Positions 1-11,159 of a stretch of DNA of 64,000 nucleotides are shown piece by piece. This DNA is from Microplitis mediator (lineage: Eukaryota; Arthropoda; Insecta; Hymenoptera; Braconidae). The stretch lies in assembly GCF_029852145.1 (NCBI RefSeq), contig NC_079974.1, positions 5,889,501 to 5,953,500 on the forward strand, written 5' to 3'. Within the stretch, counting starts at the first letter, position 1. Each line of letters opens with the position of its first letter. Both the position numbers and the translations under genes were made by a program. The notes below the pieces were generated by a model. It worked only from the letters and a program-made list of their open reading frames with translations, was not told where the DNA came from and searched no databases.

Positions 1-128
1 CATGACAGTACTAAAAAAGTTGGTATGCTCATGTATGACCATATATACGCCATGCATGGCCATATATGACGTATATGTGAACTATATACGGCCATACATG
101 TTCATATGTGTTTTATTTTTCACGGGTC
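1..128. repeat. Right part of a CATATATGGCCATATATG-word element
   Basis: The first 128 bases consist of degenerate palindromic words such as CCATATATGAC and GGCCATACATG. They end in TTTTTCACGGGT, which looks like a decayed TTTTTTCCCGGGA terminus. The same words fill the element at 7305-7770. I infer the right end of a CCCGGGAAAAA-ended element whose left end lies outside the window. Confidence 0.4.
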
Positions 129-189
129 GTCAAAAAATTCTCATAACACGCTCTATTGTCCATCTAGAGAGTGCTGCTGTTTTACTGTA

Positions 190-1170
190 AATTATACTTT
201 TTAAAAAACCGGTGTTTACTTATGTGTCTACAGATTAATTCATAAAAATAAACTTTACGTTCAAACAAAAAAAAACCCCACTGCCAAAATGACATATTCT
301 TCGTAAAAAATTCTCAGCTTCCAGAAGAAAATATCAAATTTGAAGTAAAAATCGTCGCAAGGCCAGAAAAATCACTTTATTCGCTTTAATTAAAGTTTTG
401 AAGATCTTTCGTTACTTATAATGAACCATCAATATTTTTTTGAAAAAGCTGAGAATTCTTCACAAAAAAATGCAGAGCTTGAATTTTTATTGAAAATATT
501 TTTACTATAGAAAAAAATTAATGATAAAGTTGAAAAAAAAAACCGTCAAAATACATAATCTTATCAAACTTCATATATATTATGTATGACATTATATATA
601 ATTTTTTCTGATTATGTCCAAGTACTCTTTATCTAGAGCTACAGATTAAGATATATGTAGGTCTCTACATGATCAGATTTGATCAGATCTGATATTATCT
701 TCTCTTAAATTTTTTTTTTAAATACATTCTATCGAATTGTGTTTTGGGGATATTTTTTCCGGGAATCAAGAATTATGGAATCATTATCTACTTGTTCCAT
801 CCTTGATGATTTTCTGCTCTTAAAGCTAAGATGCTTCGATTATATGAGATGAATTGAAAGTAGTTCCTTGTTCGGTATGTCGTCAAAAGAACAGCGTCTC
901 TCTTGATGTATCTGAACTGAAAATAAAGATAACCGTCTATTGGATGACAGCGACTTTTGAGTTTTTGGAAGGTAAGAGGCATAATTGCAAATAAGTTGAT
1001 GGGAGAAATGACTATCGCTCCAAAGACTATTCAATTTGGCTGTACAGTCACTTTGCTCCTGCTCGCTGTTTTCATAGCATATTAAGCGATCAGCTCGTAA
1101 TTTCTCCACCCACCTAAAGTTATTCCTTTGGTTGGTCTTCCATTGATGTTATTGTTTTTTTATTATTTGG
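190..1170. other. AT-rich stretch with no supported gene
   Basis: This stretch is low-complexity and AT-rich, with homopolymer A/T runs. Two overlapping - strand frames at 788-1109 lack codon bias, known motifs or splice context. I see no gene here. Confidence 0.4.
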
Positions 1171-1177
1171 TTTGGTT

Positions 1178-1240
1178 ATGATTTGAACCCTGATCTCCCG
1201 CGTGTAATTTATAACCTGTGTCTATCGGTCTGATCTTCCC
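1178..1240 (-). repeat. tRNA-like segment (box B clear, box A weak)
   Basis: Read on the - strand, the segment has GGGTTCAAAT (T-loop/box B type) preceded about 35 nt upstream by TAGACACAGG, which resembles a degenerate box A. It is probably a tRNA-derived repeat fragment and not a working tRNA, because acceptor pairing is not evident. Confidence 0.35.
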
Positions 1241-1316
1241 TTCGAAGTTGGACAGATGGGCTTGAAATATAGTTTTATGAGCTTCTTCTATCAATTATTG
1301 ATTTGTACCTGTATAC

Positions 1317-1700
1317 TAGGGTGTCCGTAATTTCCAAAATTAGATTTTATTACTTGGCCATGTTATAAATTATTTATTTGTGGTCCAAATAAAAAAATCC
1401 GTATATCGGTTGACCCTGCGGACTAGATCCAAAACTTCCCGCTGTTTTCGAGCTTTTTGAGCTCGGAAATACTATTGTATGTCATTGTTTTCGAAAAAAA
1501 AAAAACGTTTTTTACTATTTCTTTCAGCAACGATATCTCTCGATCGAATTAACCGATTGAGATGGTTGAGGTGGCAATCGACGTGTTTTATTGAGTTTTA
1601 AAGCTGATCAGATTTTAGAATCAATCCATCGACCACATTAAAAGTTATCCAGAGAAAACATTTATGAAAAAATTTTATTTTTGGAATATTTTCTGAACGC
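1317..1700 (+). repeat. Dispersed repeat, copy 1 (TAGGGTGTCCG-start family)
   Basis: The segment starts TAGGGTGTCCG and contains the diagnostic stretches CTTCCCGCTGTTTTCGAGCT and TGGCAATCGACG. A diverged inverted copy lies at 30130-30490 and a partial one at 14395-14560. The TAGGG start resembles the ends of the hAT-like foldbacks at 28.7-33.5 kb, so these may be parts of non-autonomous DNA transposons. Confidence 0.5.
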
Positions 1701-2022
1701 ACCTTACTGATTAAGCTCAAATTTTCACAGCTCGTAGAAATTAACAAGCAAGTAACAAAAGTTACAAATAGTTCGACAGAACCTATTTAGACCACACATG
1801 ATCATAAAATTATTCAAAAATCATTTATTGTTACTGAAAATTGGATAGAAGCCAAAACCAAAAATAAGAATTTTCAGCAGCGGTAAAAAAATCTGGTCTA
1901 TCTCTTTGACGAAAATTTTTAGAATAATTGGATCCACATGTATTTTTTTCTAATAATTTCAATTTCTCGTTTTCTAATTTGTAGGTAATTTGTAAGACTT
2001 GAAAAATGCATAGTAATTCCCA

Positions 2023-2324
2023 GGTCGAAATATCTAGCCTCGATCTAGCCTCATTGAACCCAAGCAAGCCTCAATTTTGAGCTTCAAATGATGTTCAAAA
2101 AGCCTCAATGAGCTAAATGATGCTGAATGATCCTCAACAAGCCTCGATGAACCTCAAGTGAACCTAGTCTCGATTATGTAATTTAAATTCGATTAGCATT
2201 ATTTGAGGCTCATTGAGGCTCTTTCAGCCTTATTTAAGGCTCAAAATGCTTTTTTATTTCATTGAGGCTTGATTGAGGCTTACTTGAATTCGATGAGAAC
2301 TGACTGAGACTAGATATTTCGACC
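2023..2324. mobile_element. Word-repeat MITE with GGTCGAAATATCTAG ends
   Basis: Both ends read GGTCGAAATATCTAG inward, continuing as GCCTC on the left and TCTC on the right. The 300-bp interior is filled with degenerate copies of GCCTCAATGAGC and its complement. No ORF is present. The design (short inverted termini plus self-complementary word interior) matches several other elements in the window. Its superfamily is unknown. Confidence 0.6.
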
Positions 2325-2960
2325 CAAGAAATTAATCATCTAGAGAATAAACTAATAGAAGGGCTCATGCATTTTCCGATAGGTGTTGAAAGATTACATC
2401 TTATTTTTGGGTTTGTGAGCAGGGTTATCGCAAACAAAAAATTTATTCATTTGATTTGAGTCTAAGTAGTTTCTTTCCACGTTTAAGAATCACGTAAGTC
2501 CTTCTAACATTTTGGTTACACCTAGTACATTTAATAAGAGGAATTATTACCGTTTGATAATCTCAAGGTTCAATTTACATTTTCACCCAGGAAAAATAAA
2601 TTCTAATTACGGAGATCTAAATCCAGCATTCTACTTAAATCTACATGATTATAATTTTTCATTTTACATCTATGTCGGTATATAGGGATGATAGATAAAA
2701 TCCTGTAAACTAACAAGTTTACGAAATCACAGTTTCGGTTTTTGAAGAGGTTTTAGAGTTTCATTACATGAAAATTTTACAAAATTTTAGATGATCTAAG
2801 GAGATCAAAATGGATAAAAATTGATCTACTGATACCAATAAAGATTTTCAATCAGAAAAGTAAGACTTACACGGAAAACGAATTATTGTGATTGAAAGCG
2901 TCTAGCGTAGCACTATGTAAATTTTGTGCTAGGAGTAATCTGTATAGCTCTACTAGTAAT

Positions 2961-2979
2961 CTAACCTAACCTAACCTAA
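2961..2979. repeat. Short CCTAA (TTAGG) run
   Basis: There are almost four tandem CTAAC units, which match the TTAGG insect telomere motif. A run this short may be chance or a tiny interstitial telomeric tract. Confidence 0.5.
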
Positions 2980-2997
2980 ATAATCTCCGAATAGCTA

Positions 2998-3150
2998 CCC
3001 AGAGAGGAAAGTAAGACGAGTCCAGGTTTGGCCCAGTCTTGGTTCAACTATGTAGAACTTTGGACCAAGCTTGTAGCCAGCCTTGTTCCAGCCTTGATAG
3101 GAGTCTGGAATGATAACACTGTGCCAAGCCCGGTTGCCAGCCCTGAAAAA
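2998..3150. mobile_element. Left fragment of a TTGGCCCAGTCTTGG-word element
   Basis: It begins CCCAGAGAGGAAAGTA, the exact complement of the right end of the element at 30640-31378. Degenerate TTTGGCCCAGTCTTGG-type words follow up to about 3150, where the foldback-related sequence takes over. No right terminus is present, so it is truncated. Confidence 0.55.
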
Positions 3151-3790
3151 TTGGTGAAAAATAATCGTATCGAGATTAAAAAAAAAAATTTTATAGCTTA
3201 AAATCTCTAGTTTCGGTGCATTTTTTTCAAAATTTTTTGAGAGCTCCGGCTATTGCGTAAACATGAGAAATACCGTGAGGCAAATAATTTCTAAATTTTT
3301 TTTTTCCGAAGAGCCCACGAACCGTGAAAAAATTATTTCAACTAAACCAATAGGTCATTTAGCAAATTTATTCAGCTTCAATTTGGCTTTTTTTTAACCT
3401 CGTAGGACGAATTGTCGCATAGGTATCAGCCTTCAAACAAAAAAAGATCCTTTTGGCTTTGATCATTGGTGTTTCAGGTACCAATGCTCACACAGTAAAT
3501 TAAAACGCGGCGTTAAAAACTTGAATAAATTCCCTACAAGACCCTCTCATCATTTTTTGAAAAGAAAATTTTTTTTTATTTTTAATATTCATTATAATGT
3601 AAGTACAAAAACATGACTTTTTTTTTGTTTTTTGAGTAAATCAACCGCTACTCTGCAAATATCGATAAAAAAAATAATGTTGCCAGGGACATTTTTAGCT
3701 TAATGTACCCTCAATAACCCTGTAAATTTTCAAATTGATTTATCGAGCCGTTTTTCGGGGTAGATTGATCAAAGTTTTGCAAAACAATTA
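3150..3790. repeat. Diverged extra copy of the foldback arm
   Basis: This segment parallels 3870-4540 in order and content: TGATCGTATCGA-like start, GAGCTCCGGCTATTGCG, AGATCCTTTTGGCTTTGAT, AATAATGTTGCCAGG, AAGGAACAAGTTTTGTT. It is clearly more diverged than the two arms of the neighbouring palindrome are from each other. It is an older copy of the same element. Confidence 0.6.
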
Positions 3791-3812
3791 AAGGAACAAG
3801 TTTTGTTATATA

Positions 3813-5567
3813 CACTTATCCAAAAAATTAAAGGAACAAGAAAATTTTATAAATTTTTTAGTGATTTTTGGAAGGCTGTATTTTCGTGAAAAATGATCGT
3901 ATCGAAAAAATAAAAAAAGCAAATTGAAGCTTGAAATCTCTAGTTTGAAGATCTTTCAGCAAAATATTTTTTTGAGCCACGGTTTTTGCGGAATCAGAAG
4001 AAATAGGTCGAGACAAAATTTTTCTAAATTTTTTGGTTTCGTTTTTTAGGTCTACGGGGCCGGGAAAAATTTTTTCAAAAAAACGAATTCATAGCTTGTT
4101 TAGGAAATTTATTCAGCTACAATTTGCTTTTTTTTGTTTCTCTGTACGACAATTTGCTGCTGAGATATCAGCCTTCAAATGAAAAAGGATCCTTTTGTCT
4201 TTGATTATTGATATCTCAGCAAGAAATAGTCACACAGTAATTTAAAGGGCAGTTTAATAAACTTGAATAAATCCCCTACAAGCTCCATTTTTGATTTTTA
4301 AAAAAAAAAATTTTTTTTCATCCTTGATATCCATTTGAAAAACCTTTAAAAAATGGCCATTTTCTGGTTTTTTAGTCGACTCATCGCTACTCTGCAAATA
4401 TTGATAAAAAAAATAATGTTGCCAGGTAATTTTACAGTTTAATGTACCCCCAAAAACCCTGGAAATTTTCAGATTGATCCATTGAACCGTTTGTCCGGTC
4501 CGATTGCTCAAAGTTTTACAAAACAATTAAAGGAACAAGTTTTGTTCCTTAATTTGTGTAATCGTTATCAAAATGAAAAAATTGATTTTTTTTTTTATTT
4601 TCTTTCATTTTTGCAGTAGTTATTCAGTAAATGAAAGGTAAAAAGGAGAAAAAAAATTTTTTTCCGAAAAACGAAAAAAAAAAATTGGAAAAAATTCTTG
4701 TTTGGTCTCATTTTTTGGAAAATTTTTTTTTCTCCTTTTTACCTTTCATTTACTGAATAACTACTGCAAAAATGAAAGAAAATAAAAAAAAAAATCAATT
4801 TTTTCATTTTGATAACGATTACACAAATTAAGGAACAAAACTTGTTCCTTTAATTGTTTTGTAAAACTTTGAGCAATCGGACCGGACAAACGGTTCAATG
4901 GATCAATCTGAAAATTTCCAGGGTTTTTGGGGGTACATTAAACTGTAAAATTACCTGGCAACATTATTTTTTTTATCAATATTTGCAGAGTAGCGATGAG
5001 TCGACTAAAAAACCAGAAAATGGCCATTTTTTAAAGGTTTTTCAAATGGATATCAAGGATGAAAAAAAATTTTTTTTTTTAAAAATCAAAAATGGAGCTT
5101 GTAGGGGATTTATTCAAGTTTATTAAACTGCCCTTTAAATTACTGTGTGACTATTTCTTGCTGAGATATCAATAATCAAAGACAAAAGGATCCTTTTTCA
5201 TTTGAAGGCTGATATCTCAGCAGCAAATTGTCGTACAGAGAAACAAAAAAAAGCAAATTGTAGCTGAATAAATTTCCTAAACAAGCTATGAATTCGTTTT
5301 TTTGAAAAAATTTTTCCCGGCCCCGTAGACCTAAAAAACGAAACCAAAAAATTTAGAAAAATTTTGTCTCGACCTATTTCTTCTGATTCCGCAAAAACCG
5401 TGGCTCAAAAAAATATTTTGCTGAAAGATCTTCAAACTAGAGATTTCAAGCTTCAATTTGCTTTTTTTATTTTTTCGATACGATCATTTTTCACGAAAAT
5501 ACAGCCTTCCAAAAATCACTAAAAAATTTATAAAATTTTCTTGTTCCTTTAATTTTTTGGATAAGTG
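3813..5567. mobile_element. Near-perfect 1.75-kb foldback element with TA target
   Basis: The sequence is an almost exact palindrome centred near 4690. The left end reads CACTTATCCAAAAAATTAAA and the right end is its complement. TA dinucleotides flank both sides (3811-3812 and 5568-5569), as expected for a Tc1/mariner-type target duplication. The two arms (about 870 bp each) encode the same meaningless 90-residue frame on opposite strands, which shows how little they have diverged. No transposase remains, so it is non-autonomous. A transcript across it would form a very long hairpin. Confidence 0.75.
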
Positions 5568-5584
5568 TATATATATATATATAT

Positions 5585-5759
5585 ATGCATGCAATGTCGA
5601 ATTGAACCCTTCGCGGAATTTTGGAGTGTCATTGAAAGTATCCTATGTACTTTTCTATGACAAGATGTACCTCTATGCCAAATTTCATTAAAATGCCTTC
5701 AGTCATTGAGGTGTGATTGACGGACAAACATACAAACTTTCCTATTTATAATATTATAA

Positions 5760-5813
<54 letters not shown>
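5585..5813 (+). repeat. RTE/SINE-like 3' tail plus (AT)n microsatellite
   Basis: The stretch containing GTGATTGACGGACAAACATA and TATAATATTATAAGGATA resembles the 3' ends of insect RTE-type LINEs and the SINEs that share their tails. It ends in a long (AT)n run at 5762-5813. No coding sequence is present. Confidence 0.5.
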
Positions 5814-5818
<5 letters not shown>

Positions 5819-5847
5819 CACATATACAAATACATATACATATAGAT

Positions 5848-6469
5848 GAGGCATTCCACGTCAATTCGATTTGGTTGAAAATTTTTTTTCCTTTTTTACC
5901 CCATTAATAGTATATTACATACCTAGGCCAGTAAAAAAGAAAGCCTCAGACCACATGTTTGTCAGCCTCGGCTTCGCCTCGGCCAACAATTACATGTCCT
6001 CTGAGACTCTTCTTATTTTACTGGCCTAGGTATGTAATATACTATTTTAGGAATTTTTCAAATTTTTTTACCGGGCGGCATTTTCTTCAGAACTGAACAA
6101 AGCTTTTTTAAAGATAAAAAAAAAATGGAAAACGTTGGATTTCGGGATTGCGATTTTTCTCAAGAAAGTGAAAAATTCCAAAGATTTTAATATCTCAGAA
6201 TTTTGCCGTATTTTTTTTCGGAAAGTACATTCAAAGACAAAAATTTAAAGAAAAAAACGTCCCAAATAGTCAATTTTAAAAGAAGTTATAGCTATTCGAA
6301 AAAATAAAAGCTTTTTTTTTTTAAAAACTCATAACTTTTCTCGGGTTGGGTAAAAAAATTTGAAAATTTCCTGAAAAATCATTTTAATGGGGTAGAAAAA
6401 GAAAAAAAATTGTAAGCCAAATCGAAAGGGGTCGGGTTCAAAAGGGGTCGATTTGACGTGGAATGCTCC
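5848..6469. mobile_element. Foldback element with GCATTCCACGTC ends
   Basis: The left terminus GCATTCCACGTCAATTCGAT matches the inverted right terminus TTGACGTGGAATGC, and internal arms pair further in (ACCCCATTA/TAATGGGGT). The ends are related to those of the larger foldback at 33556-35055. A second inverted-repeat element is inserted at 5907-6045. Confidence 0.6.
5907..6045. mobile_element. Nested 139-bp MITE with 30-bp inverted ends
   Basis: The ends ATAGTATATTACATACCTAG...CTAGGTATGTAATATACTAT are exact inverted copies and pairing continues through GCCAGTAAAA. The centre contains a GC-rich hairpin word (CCTCGGCTTCGCCTCGG). It sits inside the foldback 5848-6469. Confidence 0.65.
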
Positions 6470-6530
6470 ATACATATGTATATGTGTGTTTGTCATTGGA
6501 TATCTACATGTTAAATAATTTTTTTTGCAG

Positions 6531-6755
6531 ATAAGTGTTCTGGCGCATTGTAACCGAGTTCAATATTATCATCGTTTATCTACGACTCAAAATTAAAAAG
6601 ATTCGAGAATTGTTGTTTTAAAATTTATAATTACCACGTCTTTCAAAACATCAATTTTGTAGTTAATAAAAATTAATGAAACACAATGGGAAAACAAAAC
6701 AGTAAACTTAAGCCGGAAGTACTTGAAGACCTCAAGCAGAATACGGAATTTTCAG
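6531..6755 (+). CDS. Nca: Neurocalcin, exon with start codon (MGKQNSK...)
   Basis: The coding part starts at the ATG at 6686 and runs to 6755, ending in a GTAATT donor in phase 1. It encodes residues 1-23, beginning MGKQNSKLKP, with Gly2 as the N-myristoylation site typical of neuronal calcium sensors. A polypyrimidine tract and AG at 6529-6530 suggest the exon begins at 6531 with about 155 nt of 5' UTR, so an upstream non-coding exon is likely. The product matches Drosophila Neurocalcin almost residue for residue. Members of this family bind calcium through EF-hands and move to membranes by a calcium-myristoyl switch in neurons. Confidence 0.93.
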
Positions 6756-7304
6756 GTAATTTCTGATTAATACAATTAATAGTTTCTTAATCCGAAGCTT
6801 TATCTTCCTCATTCATTCATATCATTTGATGAATATGAATTTTAATTCAAAATTCAAAATTCCAATGTCGATGTTATTATTACAGTTACAAAGTATTAGA
6901 TTTATACTTGTTGAAGAAGCCTCCGGCCCGTGCACGTGACCCTACGGCATGTGCTGAAAACATTGCACTCACCTCATAAAGACTATCTTAGTAACCTAAC
7001 TATGCAATATACTGTTAGGCTTATGATATTTCGGATAAGAGTAGAAGAGACTTCGATTTACCGATCTATATATGTCACATTCTAATGCAATTTTTTTAAA
7101 CACAAGTATTTCATGTTTTAAATTGAGGCTCAATACTTTATGATCAGATAGTAATGTTGATTAACATTTTAATAGTGATAATTACTTTTTTTGTTAAATG
7201 AGCTTTACAACACTATCGAAAGTAATTAGTGCCGATCAATTTTTAACAATGTTAACTAGTAATATGATCACTATTAGTGGTTATCCTGCATAGAAAAATA
7301 TATT

Positions 7305-7770
7305 ACCGGAAAAAATGAATCATATATGACCATCTATGGCCAGATATGGTCATATATGATGATCTATATATGGCCACATATATAAATTGGCAATATATGG
7401 CCAGATATGACCATATGTAGTCATATATGAATATATATGTCTATACATTGCCAATTTACATATGAGATTGTAAATAGTCATATATGACCATATGTAGTGC
7501 TATATTTTCCAAAAAAATTGATAAAATAACGAAAAAAAAAATTATGACAATCAGATGTCTCATGTATTCTAATAGTCTCTGAAGTAGGTCATTATTTAAT
7601 TTCTTCGATGAAAAATCGCGGCGTTGGCTGGGCTCGATCCTCGGTCCTTTAGATTCAAAGTCTGGTGCGCTAACCACTATGCTGGGTGATGAACATGAAA
7701 TACAATTTTGTATTTATTTAGATGCAGGTGAATGACCATCCATGACCATATATGATTCGTATTTCCCGGG
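7305..7770. mobile_element. CCCGGGAAA-ended element, CATATATGGCCATATATG words, tRNA-like core
   Basis: The left end is CCGGAAAAAATGAATCATAT. The right end is ATATGATTCGTATTTCCCGGG, a diverged inverted copy. About 130 bp at the left and 40 bp at the right are degenerate CATATATGACCATATATGG words. A tRNA-like segment lies between them on the - strand. The element sits in Nca intron 1. Confidence 0.6.
7614..7687 (-). repeat. tRNA-like segment inside the 7.3-kb element
   Basis: On the - strand the segment has box A-like TAGTGGTTAGCGCACC (a classic D-arm) and, 27 nt later, box B-like GAGGATCGAGCCC. Spacing fits a tRNA. The acceptor stem is not convincing, so I call it tRNA-derived and do not claim a functional tRNA gene. 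Confidence 0.55.
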
Positions 7771-8400
7771 ATTCTTAAGAATTCCTTTAAATTTTATTAA
7801 ACTTTTAGAACCACATACATTTATAAATTCTTGTTTGTAAGAAAAAATATATTCTCGGAAATAAAAAATTTAGATCTAGCTAAATCTAATCAGAACTACA
7901 ACGATTTCGTCTTTTACATTTTCCCCGGAGGCATGGAGAGTGAAAATTCTCTTATTTTTAAATCAAATTTCCTACTGATTTGAACATCTATTTCACGCAG
8001 TCCCCTGGACCCTCTACGTGATTACAGCTTATTTCAATTTTACCAAATTTCATAACGACACTTTTTACACTCTCACACCCTTTTAACAATATAAAAGTCC
8101 CTTTTCCTATTTTCTTATATAAAATTAATTTCCATATAACTATTTACCAACTTTAAAATCCTTTAATTTAATAAATCGTTTTCAAAATCACTTATCGATT
8201 TAATTAATTATTTATGACCACTAACCATTTCCTCATACCATTTAATTCATAAGTTCGTTTCAGCCGAGTTTACAATTTAATCCAGAATCACTTTACCGCG
8301 TTTGGCTCTATGCCACTTTTTACGTTAACAAATTATTAATTGATTTTGTTTAATTCATTTATCTAATTTAATTATAATTAATTTATTCTAATCTTAATGC
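7771..8400. other. Nca intron 1, AT-rich, nothing recognised
   Basis: AT-rich intronic sequence with no ORF, inverted repeat or tRNA-like signal that I can support. Confidence 0.4.
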
Positions 8401-9620
8401 TTAATTATATGTGACTAGATCCGTGACTAGGTTCGCATGAATATTTCCGGTGCGTGGTTTACATGACCTGCTTGGAAATTTCTACTGCGTAGTAAATCCG
8501 GCCTCCCTGCCTGGATATAACGAAGCTAATTTTGTTGTCCGGTTTTTGATTGTTTTTTTACACGATAATTGACACGGCAATAACCAGCGGACACGACGTT
8601 TATTTACGTATTTTAATTAATAAATATTCCGGCCTCTCTGCCTGGAATATTTTATGAAATACCTATCACAATTTACGTTGTTTTTTTTCTCCGTCGTTCG
8701 TGCTGTATGAGTTGTTCTGGTCCATGTCTTGTTCTCTCTAGTCCGTATTGTAGGTTCTGGACCGTGTATATCTCGTGTAAACGGGTCGACCCGAGTTCTT
8801 TTCTTTTGGTTAACTTCCTTCTCGAATCAAGTTCTCAGTTTTACTCGTCTTTTCCAAAATACTTAAACTCTCCTTCAATCTGCTATTCAGACGCAATCAG
8901 TAATAGTTGATTAAGAATACCGGCTTCCTGGCTGGTATTCGGCTCTCAGATGAATGAAAAATATCGCTTGGTTCCTCAAGGAAAAGCCAAGTGCGACTAA
9001 ATTAGTACCTGATGTTCGGTAGTCAGCAGCCGTACGTCTGAATGGTTACCCGGTCCTCCCGGCTCTCTGTGTCCGAGCGTCTAGATGGTTACCCAGTCCT
9101 ACCGGCTCTCTCCCGTCTCCGCTGCTGTTTTACAGTTTTAGTAATTTCGCTTGATGATTATCGGCTGTTATCGGAAAACTCCTCCTCTACTTAATTATGA
9201 TTGGTCCTAGCGTGCGAGTATTTTCAATTAGTGCACCCGGCGACAAGTCAAAAAACTTATTTGGATGCTCTTTTGGGGTCACAGGAAGGGTATGTGACCA
9301 TTGGTGAAAAATCACGATGTTGATCGATAATCCCGAGTCGAAATGTCAGGTCTGTTTTAATTGTATTTTTTGGCAAGTCAGTTTCAGAAAATTTTTACGA
9401 TTAAAACAGACTTGCTGCTCTTGGTTGCTTTATAGACGCAGGCCTGTTTTTATCGTAATCATAGGAGTTTTGTCCCATTCTGACGCGTAGTTAATATACG
9501 TAGATTCGATGAAAGTAACTGCGAACAGGAACGCTGTACGGGTCCTTGGGCGCAGAAGTGGCACTGAATAAATCGCTGACTGAAAACACAAACACTTTTG
9601 GACGCCATTTTGTTGTTTAG
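8400..9620. repeat. Decayed LTR-like repeat, copy A
   Basis: This GC-richer segment repeats the phrase CCGGCCTCYCTGCCTGGA several times. Its second half (about 9020-9340) parallels 15840-16125 in order: GGTTACC-(C/T)-GGT, TTATCGGAAAA, CTACTTAATTAT, TTCAATTAG, AAAAATCACGATGT, GATCGATAAT. I infer LTR-type remnants of the same retroelement family. No ORF is supported. Confidence 0.4.
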
Positions 9621-9904
9621 GCTGCGCGAGGAGAAGTTGAAATTAAGTGTACGGGGTAGAAGATGGAAACGATGTTGTCCACCACGGACCGAGACATTGT
9701 ACCGAGGGTGGGGGCAGAAATCTGCCTTTTTCCACTACGTTTGTCCATTGCTTTTGATTGCAGCCCACATCGTATAATCTCCATCTTTTCCCTCAAGTAT
9801 CTCCTCAATTTACAACAGTGCTCACCATCAATCAAGGACTTTTCAGCGCCATAAGCCTTCCTGCATTCCTTTAAGGACACCGTAGCTTCCTGAACAGCAG
9901 ACAA
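9617..9904 (-). other. Unassigned 95-residue frame, possible gene fragment
   Basis: The frame is Lys/Arg- and Cys-containing (for example LKECRKAYGAE) and extends a little upstream to a TTTTAG that could be a splice acceptor. Composition is more protein-like than its surroundings, but I recognise no domain. It may be a fragment of the retroelement whose LTR lies on the same strand at 11948-13179, or chance. Confidence 0.2.
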
Positions 9905-10099
9905 TAATCCTTCGTAACTAAAACAGGATGAAAATAAACAAGTGTACGAATATCTTCATAGAGATGATTACGTATACTTTTTACCTGTTTCCATTTGAAT
10001 TGTTAATTAAGCACAAAAGATATCGCTGCTACGTACGTAAAATAAAATTGCAGCTACTTTCACCCTCGTTTGGTTTAATCTGGTCAATTTAAGTTAAAA

Positions 10100-11159
10100 T
10101 CTGCTGGTCTGATTTACCCGAGCCCAAGGCTCAACAAAATTCTATTTCAAATTGCTCATAAAATCCTCCAACGTGTAAAATTTTAGTCGTACCAATGTAA
10201 TACTCGATTCTGCCATAAATAGCTAATGAGATGTAATATTTATATATCCGACCATTCCTCATGGAAAACTCTGACTTTAACAGATGTTTTAAAATCATTA
10301 GTCGACAAACCGCCTTGTGGGAAGCGTAAATACTATATATTTAACTGAGAGAGTATTTCTTTCCACCTTGTAGATGGTCCGAAACCTCTACATGGTATAT
10401 TTTGTCTGTTATAAAATGTTTGTTGATTATAATCATTATTCAATAATTATTAAAGCCAGAATTTTCATGAGAAAGGTCATCAAAATTATCAAAACCCATT
10501 TGTATATCCAGATCATCTCTACTCGGGTCGCCTAAACAACCCAGAGGAGGTATCCGAATATTTCTCAAGCCCGATAGTATGTTGGGAGGCGTTCTTTTTC
10601 CAAATGATCCAAGTATATCCCTCTCCCCCCTACCAGCACCATGATTAGATAGAATCATAGGGTTGCGGAAAGATTGTGATAAACTTGGACATTTATATGC
10701 CCCATGAGAAGTTCCTGGAACGTTTAGGTCAAGAACAGCTGGCAGACGATCATGTACATACAATAAATTTTGATTTTGTAAATTATCTGAATCATTTGGT
10801 CAATTAGTATTAATCATGTAATTTTCAGTTCTATTGTTAACTAAATTTCTTCGTTGAATCATATTTTGAAATAAATTATTTTGAGGTAAAACCGGATTAA
10901 GTGTCACTAAGTTATTATTTGATGCTAAGTGATTCTTTGAATTATCTTGAGCCGGATTATTGACATCATTTGAATTATTTTGAGCTGGATTGTTATTGTT
11001 ATTATTTACCTCATTATTATTGAGATTATTATGATTGTTGTGTACATGAACATCTAACCGAGCTTGTTCAAGAACCATCAGCCGTTTTAGGGCTTCAGTT
11101 AGTCTCCCTACTTGAGCATTTACTTCTTTTTGATTTTGAGTCCCAATTAAACCGGTCAA
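10100..11159 (-). pseudogene. Decayed gag-like ORF of a Ty3/gypsy element
   Basis: The frame 11159-10440 on the - strand is about 240 codons long with one in-frame TGA at 10798-10800. The N-terminal part is a short coiled-coil-like stretch (QVGRLTEALKRLMVLEQ), followed by an Asn-rich segment and then a Pro/Gly-rich segment. Downstream, other frames between 10440 and 10100 keep fragments with Trp spacing that recall a retroviral-type capsid, interrupted by several stops. Its position just downstream of an LTR and Lys-type primer-binding site on the same strand supports a gag remnant. No protease, RT or integrase follows. Confidence 0.45.

Noticed and set aside
788..1109. Two overlapping - strand ORFs of 64 and 89 residues
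   Set aside because: No domain, no conserved start or splice context, and composition like the surrounding AT-rich DNA.
4254..5126. Two identical 90-residue ORFs on opposite strands
   Set aside because: They are the mirror image of each other across the palindrome centre at 4690, have no protein-like composition and are dominated by homopolymer runs. They reflect the foldback, not a gene pair.
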